Assembly (NCBI GenBank): GCA_013289095.1 | Contig: JABDAO010000014.1 | Coordinates: 1-43,463 of the forward strand | DNA length: 43,463 nucleotides | Direction: 5' to 3' | Source of the DNA: Bacteroidota bacterium | GTDB taxonomy: Bacteria > Bacteroidota > Bacteroidia > Palsa-965 | Shown: positions 9,104 through 18,143 of the stretch, piece after piece | How the letters are laid out: every line of letters begins with the position of its first letter | Position numbering within the stretch: the stretch's first letter is position 1 | Position numbers and translations under genes: made by a program | Notes under the pieces: generated by a model | Databases searched by the model: none | The model's input: only the letters and a program-made list of their open reading frames with translations | What the model was told of the DNA's origin: nothing

Positions 9104-9147
9104 TTGACATTTGTCATTAAAAACGGAGTTTGTCGTCTGTAATTTTA
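9104..9147 (+). promoter_or_regulatory. FNR-like box plus -7 element before the orphan/DoxX genes
   Basis: TTGACATTTGTCAT (9104-9117) matches the FNR-type inverted repeat with one mismatch. TAATTTTA at 9140-9147 resembles the -7 TAnnTTTG element. Centre-to-element spacing is 29.5 bp, identical to the box before the chloride channel. Predicted transcription would start at or just before the ATG at 9152, implying a leaderless or nearly leaderless mRNA. Confidence 0.55.
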
Positions 9148-9151
9148 CAGT

Positions 9152-9628
9152 ATGGAAAAGAAACAAAGCCAGGGCCTGGATGAAGCGGCATTGAGCACGG
9201 CCTTTGGGATATTAAACGCTGCTGACCTGGAGCTGCTCTTTAAAGCGCCTGCCCTTGTTTCTGTGCTTGCTGCAAGCACCTATAACAGGATCAATCAGGA
9301 CCAAAAAGCAGAAGCGTTGAAACTGGCCCATCTGAAAACCTTTACGGCGAGAGCAGAACTAATATCTTATTACAGACAGGTAGAACAACACTTCCAGTCC
9401 GATTTCGAAGCCCTCGAAAAACAATTCTTTCCGTTTGATAAGCCAAACCGCGAAGCATTGCGTACCGAAATCGAAAAAGCGAATGTCATCATCAGCAAGC
9501 TCGATGAGCATGTTGCCGAAGTGCTCCATCAAAGCTTGAGTGATTATGCCACACACATTAAAAGATCAGGAATTGGAATCCTCGACGATTTTATTTTCCC
9601 GCTGCTTATCAAAGGCCTCACCTGTTGA
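9152..9628 (+). CDS. Orphan helical cytoplasmic protein under FNR-like control
   Basis: The 158-residue protein is predicted largely helical, without signal peptide or membrane segment. An Ala/Leu-rich N-terminal half is followed by a charged, coiled-coil-like stretch (about 70-135). No family is recognised. It sits between the CLC channel and the DoxX-like gene, with an FNR-like box directly upstream, so it is probably expressed under the condition sensed by the Crp/Fnr regulator. Confidence 0.75.
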   Translation: MEKKQSQGLDEAALSTAFGILNAADLELLFKAPALVSVLAASTYNRINQDQKAEALKLAHLKTFTARAELISYYRQVEQHFQSDFEALEKQFFPFDKPNREALRTEIEKANVIISKLDEHVAEVLHQSLSDYATHIKRSGIGILDDFIFPLLIKGLTC

Positions 9629-9672
9629 TTAAAAACTAAAAATTGTTCCCAAACCTCAATCCCTCAAGCGCT

Positions 9673-10122
9673 ATGAAAACAGAATTAACCCTATTTGATA
9701 AAGCCGATCTATGGGCGGCACAACGAAAAATCTATCCCATCGATTTGATCCGTATCCTTTTTGGGATATTCATCATTTGGAAAGGCTATCAGTTTGGAGA
9801 AAAGCCCGAAACCGTGCCGGTAGTCATGGGCAGGCTTAGTTTTATCGAGATATTCCTCATTGTGTATATTGTCATTGTTCAACTGGCCGCCGGCATCCTG
9901 ATTATGGTCGGGCTTATTTCGCGTACCGCCATCATTTGTCTCCTCCCCATCCTGTTTGGGGCCGTGGTGTATAGTTCAAGGGCCACCACGGTGCTTGCGT
10001 ATACCGGCACAGGCTGGGCTTTTATCAGCCTGATGCTTGCGCTGGCATACCTGGTGTATGGATCGGGAGTTTTTTCGTGCGATACATACTTTCGCAAACA
10101 TCCGCCCATCAGTCATATTTAA
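9673..10122 (+). CDS. DoxX-like four-helix membrane protein
   Basis: I choose ATG 9673 (149 residues); an upstream TTG at 9643 would add ten residues without support. A cytoplasmic start (KTELTLFDKADLWAAQRK) is followed by IDLIRILFGIFIIWKG and three further hydrophobic helices, the layout of the DoxX/DoxD family. It starts 44 nt after the orphan gene and is likely in the same operon, under the FNR-like box at 9104. DoxX-like proteins are membrane proteins linked to redox or thiol metabolism in some bacteria; the substrate here cannot be told. Confidence 0.75.
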   Translation: MKTELTLFDKADLWAAQRKIYPIDLIRILFGIFIIWKGYQFGEKPETVPVVMGRLSFIEIFLIVYIVIVQLAAGILIMVGLISRTAIICLLPILFGAVVYSSRATTVLAYTGTGWAFISLMLALAYLVYGSGVFSCDTYFRKHPPISHI

Positions 10123-10454
10123 GTACAGGTTTGACATGTTCCCGCGCTGAACATGGCTTTGATGGGTAGAAGCCCGGCATTCTGAAAACCCCAAAAGCCA
10201 ATGCAGCTCCTTACGAATACCCGCTATTCATCCAACCCAGGATGAAAGACGAAGACTCATTGGTCTGTTCTCCCAATGTACATGGCTCTTGGCTGAACGC
10301 TTTGGAGATAGATCCAGCTATTTGTCTGCAAGAAGAGGGATGGATAATGTGCATGAATCCGGTTAGTCACCTCCCCAAACACCCCCTTGCCTGGTAAGCG
10401 GTAAAACACTACTTTGGTGCAAAGCTTCCAACTGCTTCTACCCGTAGCCAGACT
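10123..10454. other. Intergenic region without a gene
   Basis: Short frames on both strands show no coding character. The only recognisable element is the promoter-like pair annotated at 10387-10416. Confidence 0.5.
10387..10416 (+). promoter_or_regulatory. Putative promoter of the TPR/SpoIIE gene
   Basis: TTG at 10387-10389, a 20-nt gap and TACTTTG at 10410-10416 fit the Bacteroidota -33/-7 pattern (the -7 is one base shorter than TAnnTTTG). The ATG follows 38 nt later. Confidence 0.4.
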
Positions 10455-12599
10455 ATGCACCTAAAACAAATCCTGTTTTTTCTTTTGTCTTTCTCCCTGG
10501 GGATGCAGGCACAGCCTGTCAAAGAAACAGATTCTATTGCATCCTTGCTCCAGAAAGCCCAAACCGATACCCAGCGAATCCGACTGATGAATGCCCTGGC
10601 ATTCAGGCTTCAAAATGCTCATGCCGACAGTGCGCTGCATGTTGCGGAACGGGCGCTTAAACTTGCCGGGTCGCTCCACAATCAGGTTGCGGTTGCTTCC
10701 TGCTATACCATACTGGCCAGTATTTGGGACGAAAAGACGCAAAACGAAAAGGCAATCAGCTATTATCAGCAAGCGCTTGACATCTATCAGCATTGTGGTG
10801 ATAAGGCCAATGCAGCTAAGGCGTTGTACGACCTGGGTATTATGTATCACACTGCGGGCAATTACTCCCGGTCGATGGAGTTTCTCACCCGTGCGCTTCC
10901 ATATTATGAAGAAAAGGGTGACAAGGAAATGGCCTCGCAAGTCATGAGTGTCATCGGAAAGGTATATAAAGACATAGGCCGTCTTCCAGAGGCGCTGGAT
11001 TATCAAACGCGGGCCCAGAAATTAAGCGAGGAAACCGGTGATCAGGGCTGGATGTCGCGCGAGGCAATCAGTCTGGGGCTCCTCTATACCACGTTGAAGA
11101 AATATCCCGAAGCGCTTGCCATGTATTCAAAAGCAAAACCTTTTGTTGAATCATCCGCCGACCCCAAGGCAAAAGCCATCCTGTATACCAATATCGGGAA
11201 TATAAGTTTTGAAATGAAAACATACAGCGAGGCCCTGAATTATTACACCCTGGCATTGCATCTGGCCGAAGAAATCGGGAACCGCTATGGCATCGCCTTG
11301 CTGCAATTGAACATCGGGTCGGTGTACCACAAACAAGGCGATCTGTTAAAAGCTGCTGCTTACTACCAGCTGGCCGAAGTGTCGTCTGTAAAACAAGATG
11401 CAAAAGACATGTTGATGGATATCTATTCCAATCAGGCCGAATTGTATAAGATCCGTAAGGAGTTCGAAAAAGCCTTGCATTACCACGAGCTGTATTCGGC
11501 CATGCGCGATACCCTGCGAAACGCCGAAGGTGACAAACAAGTACAAGAGCTTACCGCAAAATACGAAACAGATAAAAAGGAAAAACAAATTATCGTGCTC
11601 ACGCGCGACCAGGCCCTGCAGCAACTGGCTATGCTTAAGCAGCAAACCGATCTGGCGCGTCAACGCCAACTTAGCCTGGGTTCGCTGGCGGTTGTGCTGG
11701 TCATTGCCGCATTTTCCTTCCTGCTGTTCAGCCGTTATAAACTGAAGCAAAAGGCCAATGAGCAGTTACAGGCGCAAAACGAATCTATTTCACTACAGAA
11801 AACCGTCATCGAAGAAAAAAACAGGAGCATCACCGACAGCATCAATTATGCAAGCCGGATACAGGCGGCCTTGTTGCCTGGCGAGACGCATTTCAGAAAT
11901 CATTTTTCAGACGCGTTTGTCGTATACCGGCCAAAGGATATAGTAAGCGGCGATTTTTACTGGATTGCCCAAACAAAAGGTAAGATCATCTACGCCACGG
12001 CCGACTGTACCGGGCATGGAGTGCCGGGAGGGTTTATGACCATGCTTGGCAGTTCGCTTCTGAATGAAATCGTGAACGATCTGGGCATTACCGAACCGGC
12101 AGCTGTACTCGATGAACTGCGCAGGAAGGTAATCCAGGCCCTTAATCAACAGCATCACAGCCCGGATGAAGCGGAGAAAAAAGGGTTTGTGAAAGACGGA
12201 ATGGACATAGCCATCTGTGCTATCGATTTGAATAAGCCGGAACTCACCTACGCCTCGGCATACCACGATATCTGTGTGATCAGCAACAACGAAGTGATCG
12301 AATTGGGCGCCGACAAACAACCCATAGGCTACTTTGGCGATATGCAAAAACCGTTTACCCAAAAGTCAATAGCGCTGAAGAAAGGGGATGTGATCTATAC
12401 CTTTACCGATGGTTTTGCCGATCAGTTCGGGGGCCCGAAAGGAAAGAAATTCAAGTACCGGCGCCTGATTGAACTGTTGAATGCGCAGCATGACAAATCA
12501 GGACAGGATCAAAAGAAAATCCTTGAAGAGCATCTCGACGACTGGAGAGGAAACCTTGAACAGATTGACGATGTCTGTCTGATAGGAGTCAGGATCTGA
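10455..12599 (+). CDS. TPR sensor with SpoIIE-type PP2C phosphatase output
   Basis: The 714-residue protein has a signal peptide (1-19), then about 370 residues of TPR repeats (alternating A..YL.LG..Y....Y..AL.YY..AL units), a single membrane helix (about 408-427, LAVVLVIAAFSFLLF), a coiled coil and a cytoplasmic SpoIIE domain (about 470-714). Metal-binding aspartates are visible in SGDFYW, ADCTGHGVPGGFMT and FTDGFADQFGG. The family dephosphorylates anti-sigma-factor antagonists or other Ser-phosphoproteins in partner-switching systems. Periplasmic TPRs probably sense a peptide or protein and control the phosphatase through the membrane helix. No partner kinase or antagonist gene is in the window. 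Confidence 0.9.
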   Translation: MHLKQILFFLLSFSLGMQAQPVKETDSIASLLQKAQTDTQRIRLMNALAFRLQNAHADSALHVAERALKLAGSLHNQVAVASCYTILASIWDEKTQNEKAISYYQQALDIYQHCGDKANAAKALYDLGIMYHTAGNYSRSMEFLTRALPYYEEKGDKEMASQVMSVIGKVYKDIGRLPEALDYQTRAQKLSEETGDQGWMSREAISLGLLYTTLKKYPEALAMYSKAKPFVESSADPKAKAILYTNIGNISFEMKTYSEALNYYTLALHLAEEIGNRYGIALLQLNIGSVYHKQGDLLKAAAYYQLAEVSSVKQDAKDMLMDIYSNQAELYKIRKEFEKALHYHELYSAMRDTLRNAEGDKQVQELTAKYETDKKEKQIIVLTRDQALQQLAMLKQQTDLARQRQLSLGSLAVVLVIAAFSFLLFSRYKLKQKANEQLQAQNESISLQKTVIEEKNRSITDSINYASRIQAALLPGETHFRNHFSDAFVVYRPKDIVSGDFYWIAQTKGKIIYATADCTGHGVPGGFMTMLGSSLLNEIVNDLGITEPAAVLDELRRKVIQALNQQHHSPDEAEKKGFVKDGMDIAICAIDLNKPELTYASAYHDICVISNNEVIELGADKQPIGYFGDMQKPFTQKSIALKKGDVIYTFTDGFADQFGGPKGKKFKYRRLIELLNAQHDKSGQDQKKILEEHLDDWRGNLEQIDDVCLIGVRI

Positions 12600-13283
12600 T
12601 GCGATCTTTATCTCGTCGTAAGGAGCACCCGATTTCGGTGTTCCTGAATCGGAGGTTGGTTCAGACGATTTAAAGCAATGAGCATCTGCCTATAGCACGT
12701 CAGGCAGGCCGCCCCCCGGCGACTAAGGCTTGGACAATCTGTGTTTCACGAAAAGATCATGCCCCTGCATCACTTCTGAAGATCTCCCCTCCCCGGCGAT
12801 CGCTCCTTTTTAGCACTACGCTCGATCGTAATCCGCTCAACCATTCCCGCATTCCACACATCCAAACCCTCGAAGGAGCGTTGATTTCGACACGGAAATT
12901 GAGTATTTAATAGCTATCCGGGCCTGAGTCCCAACCATCTGTTTCAAAAATTTCAATGCTCACCTTGCGTTGAAAAAACAAAAAAGGGCCGTGCACTGCA
13001 CAGCTCTTTTTGTTTTTCGGGCACAGGCCGATGAACACGTTTGCACCTGCCGGCTCAGCACAAGGAGAGCATATTCATGTCATTGATCTTGCCTGATATC
13101 AGGCCCAGACACAAATCATTTCTGAGAGCAGAGCAACCTTTCCTGCCGAAGGGTTTTCCTGTGGTCAGTTGAATAACTTCCGGCCTGGCAGACCCTAAGT
13201 CTGGAGAAAGAAACGATACGTATCCTGGATTTTGGCTCCCTATTCACTGCCCGGGCAAAACCTTAGTTGTTCCTGATTGTGCG
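12600..13283. other. Intergenic region between convergent genes
   Basis: No gene is supported in this 680-bp stretch. The only structure I can defend is a bidirectional terminator at 12981-13017. Confidence 0.5.
12981..13017. terminator. Bidirectional intrinsic terminator
   Basis: AAAAA, a stem GGGCCGTGCA/TGCACAGCTC (one mismatch, one G-T pair) and TTTTTGTTTTT lie between the convergent phosphatase and methyltransferase genes. A/T runs on both sides fit use from either strand. Confidence 0.6.
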
Positions 13284-14165
13284 CTAAACCGGCTGTAACC
13301 TCCAGGTGGTTTGAATCTTAGTTCCTTTCAGTTGTGCCAATTGTTCTGACGAAACGTTTTTGAGCAAATGCGGCAATGCGCTTAATTCAGAGCGGTCGAC
13401 TGTAGCTTCTTTGTCAATCGCAAACCCCATCCGTTTGAAAAATGCTGCGGCGGACTCGAAACTCTCGAACATGTTTTCTTCAATATGATGTTCCTCGGCG
13501 AACTTCTGCCATTTCTCATCCATTTTAAAATCCATGAACTCGGTTTTATCTTTGATATAAATGTCGGCTGTAATCCAAAATCCACCCCGATCGGTTAAAA
13601 CCTGATGTATGATCTTGCAAAGGGCTTCCTTTTCGGTCTTGTTCAGATAGGTAAGCAGTCCTTCATTCACAATCGCGAGTTCTCCTTTTGGAAAACGGGC
13701 GGCTATTTCCATAAACTGTTTTTCATCCAAGACATTCAGTGGCAAGAGCTCCAATGTCCCTTTTTCAGGAATACGTTCATCCGTCAGGGCCAATGCAAGC
13801 TCCTTTTTCTTTGTAACCAGATCGGGCAGGTCGGTATCAATATAATGCACATCCTCTTGCTGGATCATATTCAAGCCCCGAAAAGAATATCCTGACGATA
13901 ATTCCAGGATGTTTTTAACCGGTTTGTCTTTTAAAAGCAGGTCTATACTCTTGTACCTGTTTTCGAGGTGATAGGTCATCATCCAAAAGAGCCAATCTTT
14001 ATTTGAAAAATCGAACGCGAAGGGTTCGGGCTGTGAGATGAGACCTGCTGTCTGACGTGCAAAAGGAATATCGGTATACGCTTTAAAGAGCAATACCATT
14101 TTTGCCGAAGGACTGATGGTCGTGAAATTTCGTTTTCTAAAATCCAGTTGTTCTGAAGTGTCCAT
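13284..14165 (-). CDS. SAM-dependent methyltransferase, LCM/PPM1-like O-methyltransferase family
   Basis: The 293-residue protein carries the layout of the leucine carboxyl methyltransferase-like family (COG3315): a substrate cap in the first ~80 residues, the SAM loop ILELSSGYSFRGL (about 86-98), an acidic YIDTDLPDL that would bind the SAM ribose, and GELAIVNEGLLTYLNKTEKEAL, the family's E-G-L-(L/T)-Y-L motif. The relatives methylate small acids, polyketides or protein C-termini; the substrate here is unknown. It is transcribed on the same strand as the next methyltransferase but 264 bp away, so co-transcription is uncertain. Confidence 0.85.
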   Translation of the reverse strand: MDTSEQLDFRKRNFTTISPSAKMVLLFKAYTDIPFARQTAGLISQPEPFAFDFSNKDWLFWMMTYHLENRYKSIDLLLKDKPVKNILELSSGYSFRGLNMIQQEDVHYIDTDLPDLVTKKKELALALTDERIPEKGTLELLPLNVLDEKQFMEIAARFPKGELAIVNEGLLTYLNKTEKEALCKIIHQVLTDRGGFWITADIYIKDKTEFMDFKMDEKWQKFAEEHHIEENMFESFESAAAFFKRMGFAIDKEATVDRSELSALPHLLKNVSSEQLAQLKGTKIQTTWRLQPV

Positions 14166-14429
14166 GGGTTTAGCGTTTTGAAATGAAATAAAACACCTGA
14201 TGTTAATAGCCGGTCTTTTGAATAAGCGCTGTTTGCCGGGGGCCTTTCTGCAAAAAAGGGGGGTGCATTAAATGCAGTAAAGACAGCCCCTTGTTAAGTT
14301 AAAACATGTTTGCGTTCGAGCCTGAAGAGTAACCACAGAACGGCAGATAGCTTATGCCCCTATTCCAGGGCTACCCTGATTTTCTGAAAGATACAAAAAT
14401 TTTATTATTTTATTTTGAAGACCATGGTC

Positions 14430-15213
14430 TCAGGAGCCTGAAGGCGAGCCGTCTTGCTTTTCGGCAACCAGGTAGAGCTGCGGATCGCCCAATCTGTATT
14501 CAGCGCCCGATACAGAACCATAAACAGCGTTGACCAGGAACCCCGTGTTTTTTCAAAAGACGTTTGACCTCCCCGAGCGTGAATACATAATGTTTAAAGG
14601 CATGCGTTTCGGTTGCTCCGGCTTTGGTATACAGAATCGTGCTTACCATCAAACTGTCTGTGGGCTGGTATGTATTGGTGATATCCATTTGGATATCGCC
14701 CACGGTAAAGGATTTCTGTTTCGAAAAAGTTGGCAAAATGCTTTCGGCAATCATTCCCGAATTGATAATGAACCGTGCTCCCGGTAGCAGACAAGCCGAA
14801 ACCCGTTCAACAAAGGCATCCATTTTTTCGGCATTGAAATACCCAAAGCTGTTGCCCATGCAAATGGCCCCTGAGAATAAATGATCGACCTCAAAAGAAA
14901 GCATATCGGCCCGAAGCGTGTGTATCGGAAGTTTTTCGTTTTCTATTTTTTTATTCAATGAACGAATGAATGTTTCAGAAAGATCGACCCCGGTAACCAA
15001 CAGGTTTTTTGCCGACAGTTCGACCGACAGCCTGCCATTGCCGCAGGGAATATCCAACAAACGCTGTCCGGGTTTCATCTGGAGAAGACCGAACAGGAAA
15101 TCGGCTTCCTGATGGTTCCATTCGGCCGAAACCGCTTTTTCCCAGAGCTCGCAATTGATTCCGGTGAAAAAAGATTCGTACCAGGTATCGCTGATGGGAA
15201 GAGAATTTGTCAT
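14430..15213 (-). CDS. Class I SAM methyltransferase with a frameshifted C-terminus
   Basis: The uninterrupted frame runs from 15213 to a stop at 14500 (237 residues). It has a Rossmann SAM site LLDIPCGNGRLSVEL, GVDLSETF and the MGNSFGYF region of the methyltransferase_25 type. The last ~15 residues (PGQRCLWFCIGR) look unnatural. Removing one base from the run CCCC at 14541-14544 restores a family-like ending (GFLVNAVYGSVSG, then LGDPQLYLVAEK) to a stop at 14430-14432, about 260 residues in all. Either a sequencing error or a recent +1 insertion is responsible. The enzyme may still fold, because the SAM site is intact. Confidence 0.8.
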
Positions 15214-15999
15214 CTGGATTGAATTTTCGGTTTGGTAGTTTGTATCCTTGCAAAGGTAATACAGGAAAAGGAACTGAAAACCAGCAGACCAAAAATCAAA
15301 TGCTCCATGGTCTGAAGCTGACCACCACGGCTGGTGTTAGCGCTTCCTCTTTTCAACGAAGTACGCATGCTCCTGGCCGGCCAACTTCTGTTGTTGGGAA
15401 AGAGGCGAACGAACTCTCCCCCGATATGGGCAGCCATGTTCACCCCGCAATATGTATTCGAAGCAGGCATTCGCGCTCAAAAGGCCGGCAGCACGACGAA
15501 CCTGTGGGATAACCCATCCCGATGACTATCAGTACCGCACAAATCATAACACACTGTGCATTAGCGCACAAGCCATCTGATGCACAATCTGGGTTCAGAA
15601 AGCTCTGGCAACAGGAAGGAACCCGTCTGCCCGGCCAACCTGTCATCGGGTCAACCGCTAAAAGATGTGTTTTCGCTTTGAATTGACTCCAGGGCTTTGG
15701 AAAAAGAAAGAGTTGCTATGACTGATGAAATGACTTTTGTTAACCGGTTGAAACACGCAGTAACCGCGCAAATACATTCTTTGGTAGGTTCCTTGTCTGC
15801 CGGCTGATTTCAGGTATCAAAAAGGCCACCAATAAAAACACCAAAATCGTCTTTTGAACCATGGGTTTAAGGAAGGATGCTTGCAGTGGCAATGAGTTTG
15901 CAGTGACAGACACCTGCACACAAACGCATAGCGCATCGGCTCGTCAGCGCAGACAGTCTTTAAATACCAGTGGAAGAAAGAATGTGTACGATGGAAGAT
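15214..15999. other. Long region without a convincing gene
   Basis: Short frames on both strands lack recognisable motifs and overlap each other. One weak candidate is a 40-codon minus-strand frame (15740-15862) with a signal-peptide-like start, annotated separately. The stretch leads directly into the 21-bp repeat array. Confidence 0.5.
15740..15862 (-). other. Possible small secreted peptide or gene remnant
   Basis: ATG at 15862 gives 40 residues beginning MVQKTILVFLLVAFLIPEIS, a plausible signal peptide, followed by a short basic tail. No homologue is recognised and no cleavage partner is seen. It may be the 5' remnant of a deleted secreted-protein gene. Confidence 0.25.
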
Positions 16000-16377
16000 G
16001 ATTTACGCATCAAAATGGCTGACATCGTGCCAAAGTCGGGTAAAACCTGTACGATTTCAATTGAAATCGATACCATAGAAAGTGAAACACATACCAAATC
16101 AATTGATTTCGTTGCAATGTAAAGTGAAACAAAGCCGATTTCAATTGAAACCGACACGATGTAACATGAAACCGGCGCGAAGGAAAAAGAAACAGGTACG
16201 ATGTCAAGTGACATCGGTACAAAAGAAAAAGAAACGGGCATCATTTCAATTGATTTCGATACAATGGAAAGAGAAACAGGAACGATTTCAATTGATATCG
16301 TTACAAAGGAACAGGAAATCGATGCCATTTCAATTGAAACGTGTACGATGTAACATGAAATCGGTACGATGTAAATT
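16000..16377. repeat. Array of 18 degenerate 21-bp tandem repeats, near self-complementary
   Basis: Eighteen consecutive 21-bp units run from 16000 with no insertion or deletion between them. The consensus is approximately GAAAYCGGTACGATTTCAAT plus a final T. Each unit is close to a palindrome, GAAATCG-N3-CGATTTC, joined by AATT, so both strands show the same pattern. Units ending in TCAATT tend to alternate with units ending in AAAGT/AACAT/AAAAA, giving a 42-bp higher-order rhythm. The fixed phase leaves a heptad-repeat frame open on the minus strand (15960-16394) and a basic one on the plus strand. Spacers are absent, so it is not a CRISPR array. Confidence 0.85.
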
Positions 16378-16405
16378 GCAATGTAACAAAACACCTCAAA
16401 AAGGG

Positions 16406-16874
16406 TACAAAACAGGGCTTATCAAGGGATGCTATCCTGTGAAGCTCCATTATATTGACCCAGACAAGCAGACGGTATATGGTTCAGGTGGTGGGATAAA
16501 CACAGCCAGAACCCTTGAGCTAACTCAAGACCAGGCAGAACGATTGATTGGATATGTCAATGACCGACCGAAAAGCCTTGTTAGGCAGTTAAAGGAGTGA
16601 TTTCCTGCTATTGAATGGCCGAGGCAAGGCTTTGGCAGTTACCGATGTTCAGTTCGTTGTTGAAGGTTGCTGACCGCTCTTCCCAGCTAAGAACCGAACT
16701 CCCAAACTTATCAGGGATCGTGTTATAGCCGGCATGTTGATTGAACGGGGGCTGCCAGTAGAGCAGGTTCAGTTATTCGCTGGGCATAGGTGGATTTCCA
16801 GTACTGCCAGATACCAGTTACAAAATATGGCAGAACAAAGGGAGCTGTTAAATAAGTGGTTTCCATTGGTATAG
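16406..16874 (+). pseudogene. Tyrosine recombinase relic (three fragments)
   Basis: Three collinear pieces of a Bacteroidota tyrosine recombinase can be read. Fragment A (16406-16600) has LHYIDPDKQTVYGSGGG and ARTLELTQDQAERL. Fragment B (from about 16594, other frame) has DFLLLNGRGKALAVTDVQF and ends at TGA 16671. Fragment C (16674-16874) has IRDRVIAGMLIERG, VQLFAGHRWISSTARYQ and a short tail. Fragment C retains the IR.xVI, GH and catalytic ARY elements of the family. At least one frameshift and one stop inactivate it, and the N-terminal DNA-binding part is missing; its place is taken by the 21-bp array, which is in frame with fragment A. Confidence 0.75.
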
Positions 16875-17051
16875 TGGGGAGGAGTAGGAGTATCCGATAT
16901 GTACTCCGAAGCGATACATCCTTGAAACGTATACATTTTTCTTGTTTTTGCGACAGCAATACGGATACAATATGGGTATTATATGAGTATATTTGCTGGT
17001 AATAGTTAGTAATTTATGGGTATATTGCAGGCATAATATAGGTAAACTACA

Positions 17052-18143
17052 ATGGAAAAGAAGCTGAATTTTGATTTTAAGACCATGCAGTACATCATAA
17101 ACCGCATCAGTCTCATTGATTCTTTCAAAGGGAAGTGGTCTGCTTTGGAGAAAAAAGAAAGTAGATACTTGAGAGAACTTCGGCACATCGCTACTATTGA
17201 GAGTATTGGTTCTTCTACAAGAATAGAGGGGGCTACCTTAACTGACGGAGAAGTTGAAAAACTGCTCAAGTCAGTCAAAATGACCAAGATGAAATCAAGG
17301 GAAGAACAGGAGGTTATGGGTTACTACGAAGCCTTGGATGTGGTACTGGATAGTTATTCAGATATCCCTCTGACAGAGCCGTATATCCAACAATTGCATG
17401 GTATTTTGCTCAAGCATAGTAGCAAGGACACCCGCCATCGGGGTGGATATAAAAACCTCTCCAACAAAGTTGTGGCGAATTACCCTGGAGGGAAACAATC
17501 CGTGATATTCAATACAACAGAACCGCATTTGGTTAAAAAGGAAATGGAAGTTCTAATTACCTGGACTGATAAAGCTTTTGAAAAAGGTGAATTACATCCA
17601 CTTATTATTATCGGGACGTTCGTTTATGAATTTTTATCCGTTCACCCCTTTCAGGACGGCAATGGCAGATTGTCTCGTTTACTTACTACATTGCTCTTAC
17701 TCCGCCATGACTACCCCTTCATTCAGTACATTTCCTTTGAAAACCTTATCGAAGCACGGAAAAAGGAGTATTACAAGGCTTTGATGACTGGGCAAAAAAA
17801 CAGATATAAAAACGAAGAAAAGATTGACCAGTGGATTGTTTTCTTTCTCGACTGCATTGCTGGATTAATAACGAAGCTGGAAATTAAATATGCAGCGTTC
17901 AGCAAGAAGGGGGCATACCTGAATGAACGGCAGAAAGCTATTCTTGCTGTTATAAAGAAAAAAGCTCCAGTGAAATTCAGTGATATTGTGGAAACCCTGC
18001 CTAAGGTATCTCCCAATACCCTGAAAAAAGACCTTCTCTATCTGATAGCAGAAGAGCGTATTTCAAAAACAGGGCAAGGAAGAGGAACTGTTTATGGAAT
18101 AAAGGAAAAGGAAAAAAAGCAAGAATCTATCAGCCTTATTTGA
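17052..18143 (+). CDS. Fic-domain AMP-transferase with built-in inhibitory motif and winged helix
   Basis: The 363-residue protein has the N-terminal Fic_N-like region with inhibitory motif SSTRIEGA (S/TxxxE(G/N)), and the Fic core with the complete active site HPFQDGNGRLSR (His base, Asp/Asn for Mg/phosphate, Arg for the nucleotide). A C-terminal winged helix (about 295-355, FSDIVETLPKVSPNTLKKDL) would bind DNA or another protein. Class II Fic proteins transfer AMP from ATP to a hydroxyl side chain and are held off by the N-terminal glutamate. The target here is unknown. The gene lies next to the recombinase relic, as is common for mobile-island cargo. Confidence 0.9.
   Translation: MEKKLNFDFKTMQYIINRISLIDSFKGKWSALEKKESRYLRELRHIATIESIGSSTRIEGATLTDGEVEKLLKSVKMTKMKSREEQEVMGYYEALDVVLDSYSDIPLTEPYIQQLHGILLKHSSKDTRHRGGYKNLSNKVVANYPGGKQSVIFNTTEPHLVKKEMEVLITWTDKAFEKGELHPLIIIGTFVYEFLSVHPFQDGNGRLSRLLTTLLLLRHDYPFIQYISFENLIEARKKEYYKALMTGQKNRYKNEEKIDQWIVFFLDCIAGLITKLEIKYAAFSKKGAYLNERQKAILAVIKKKAPVKFSDIVETLPKVSPNTLKKDLLYLIAEERISKTGQGRGTVYGIKEKEKKQESISLI

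Noticed and set aside
15207-15646. Overlapping short frames on both strands (up to 101 codons)
   Set aside because: No motif, no plausible start context, and mutually overlapping; treated as non-coding.
16000-16377. CRISPR array
   Set aside because: Units are directly adjacent with no spacers, diverged from each other, and no cas gene is in the window.
15960-16394. Minus-strand 144-residue frame through the 21-bp array as a normal protein gene
   Set aside because: The frame is open because the repeat length is a multiple of three and the units contain no stop in that phase; the plus strand is open for the same reason. It has no start signal or non-repeat domain. Kept as an observation, not as a gene.
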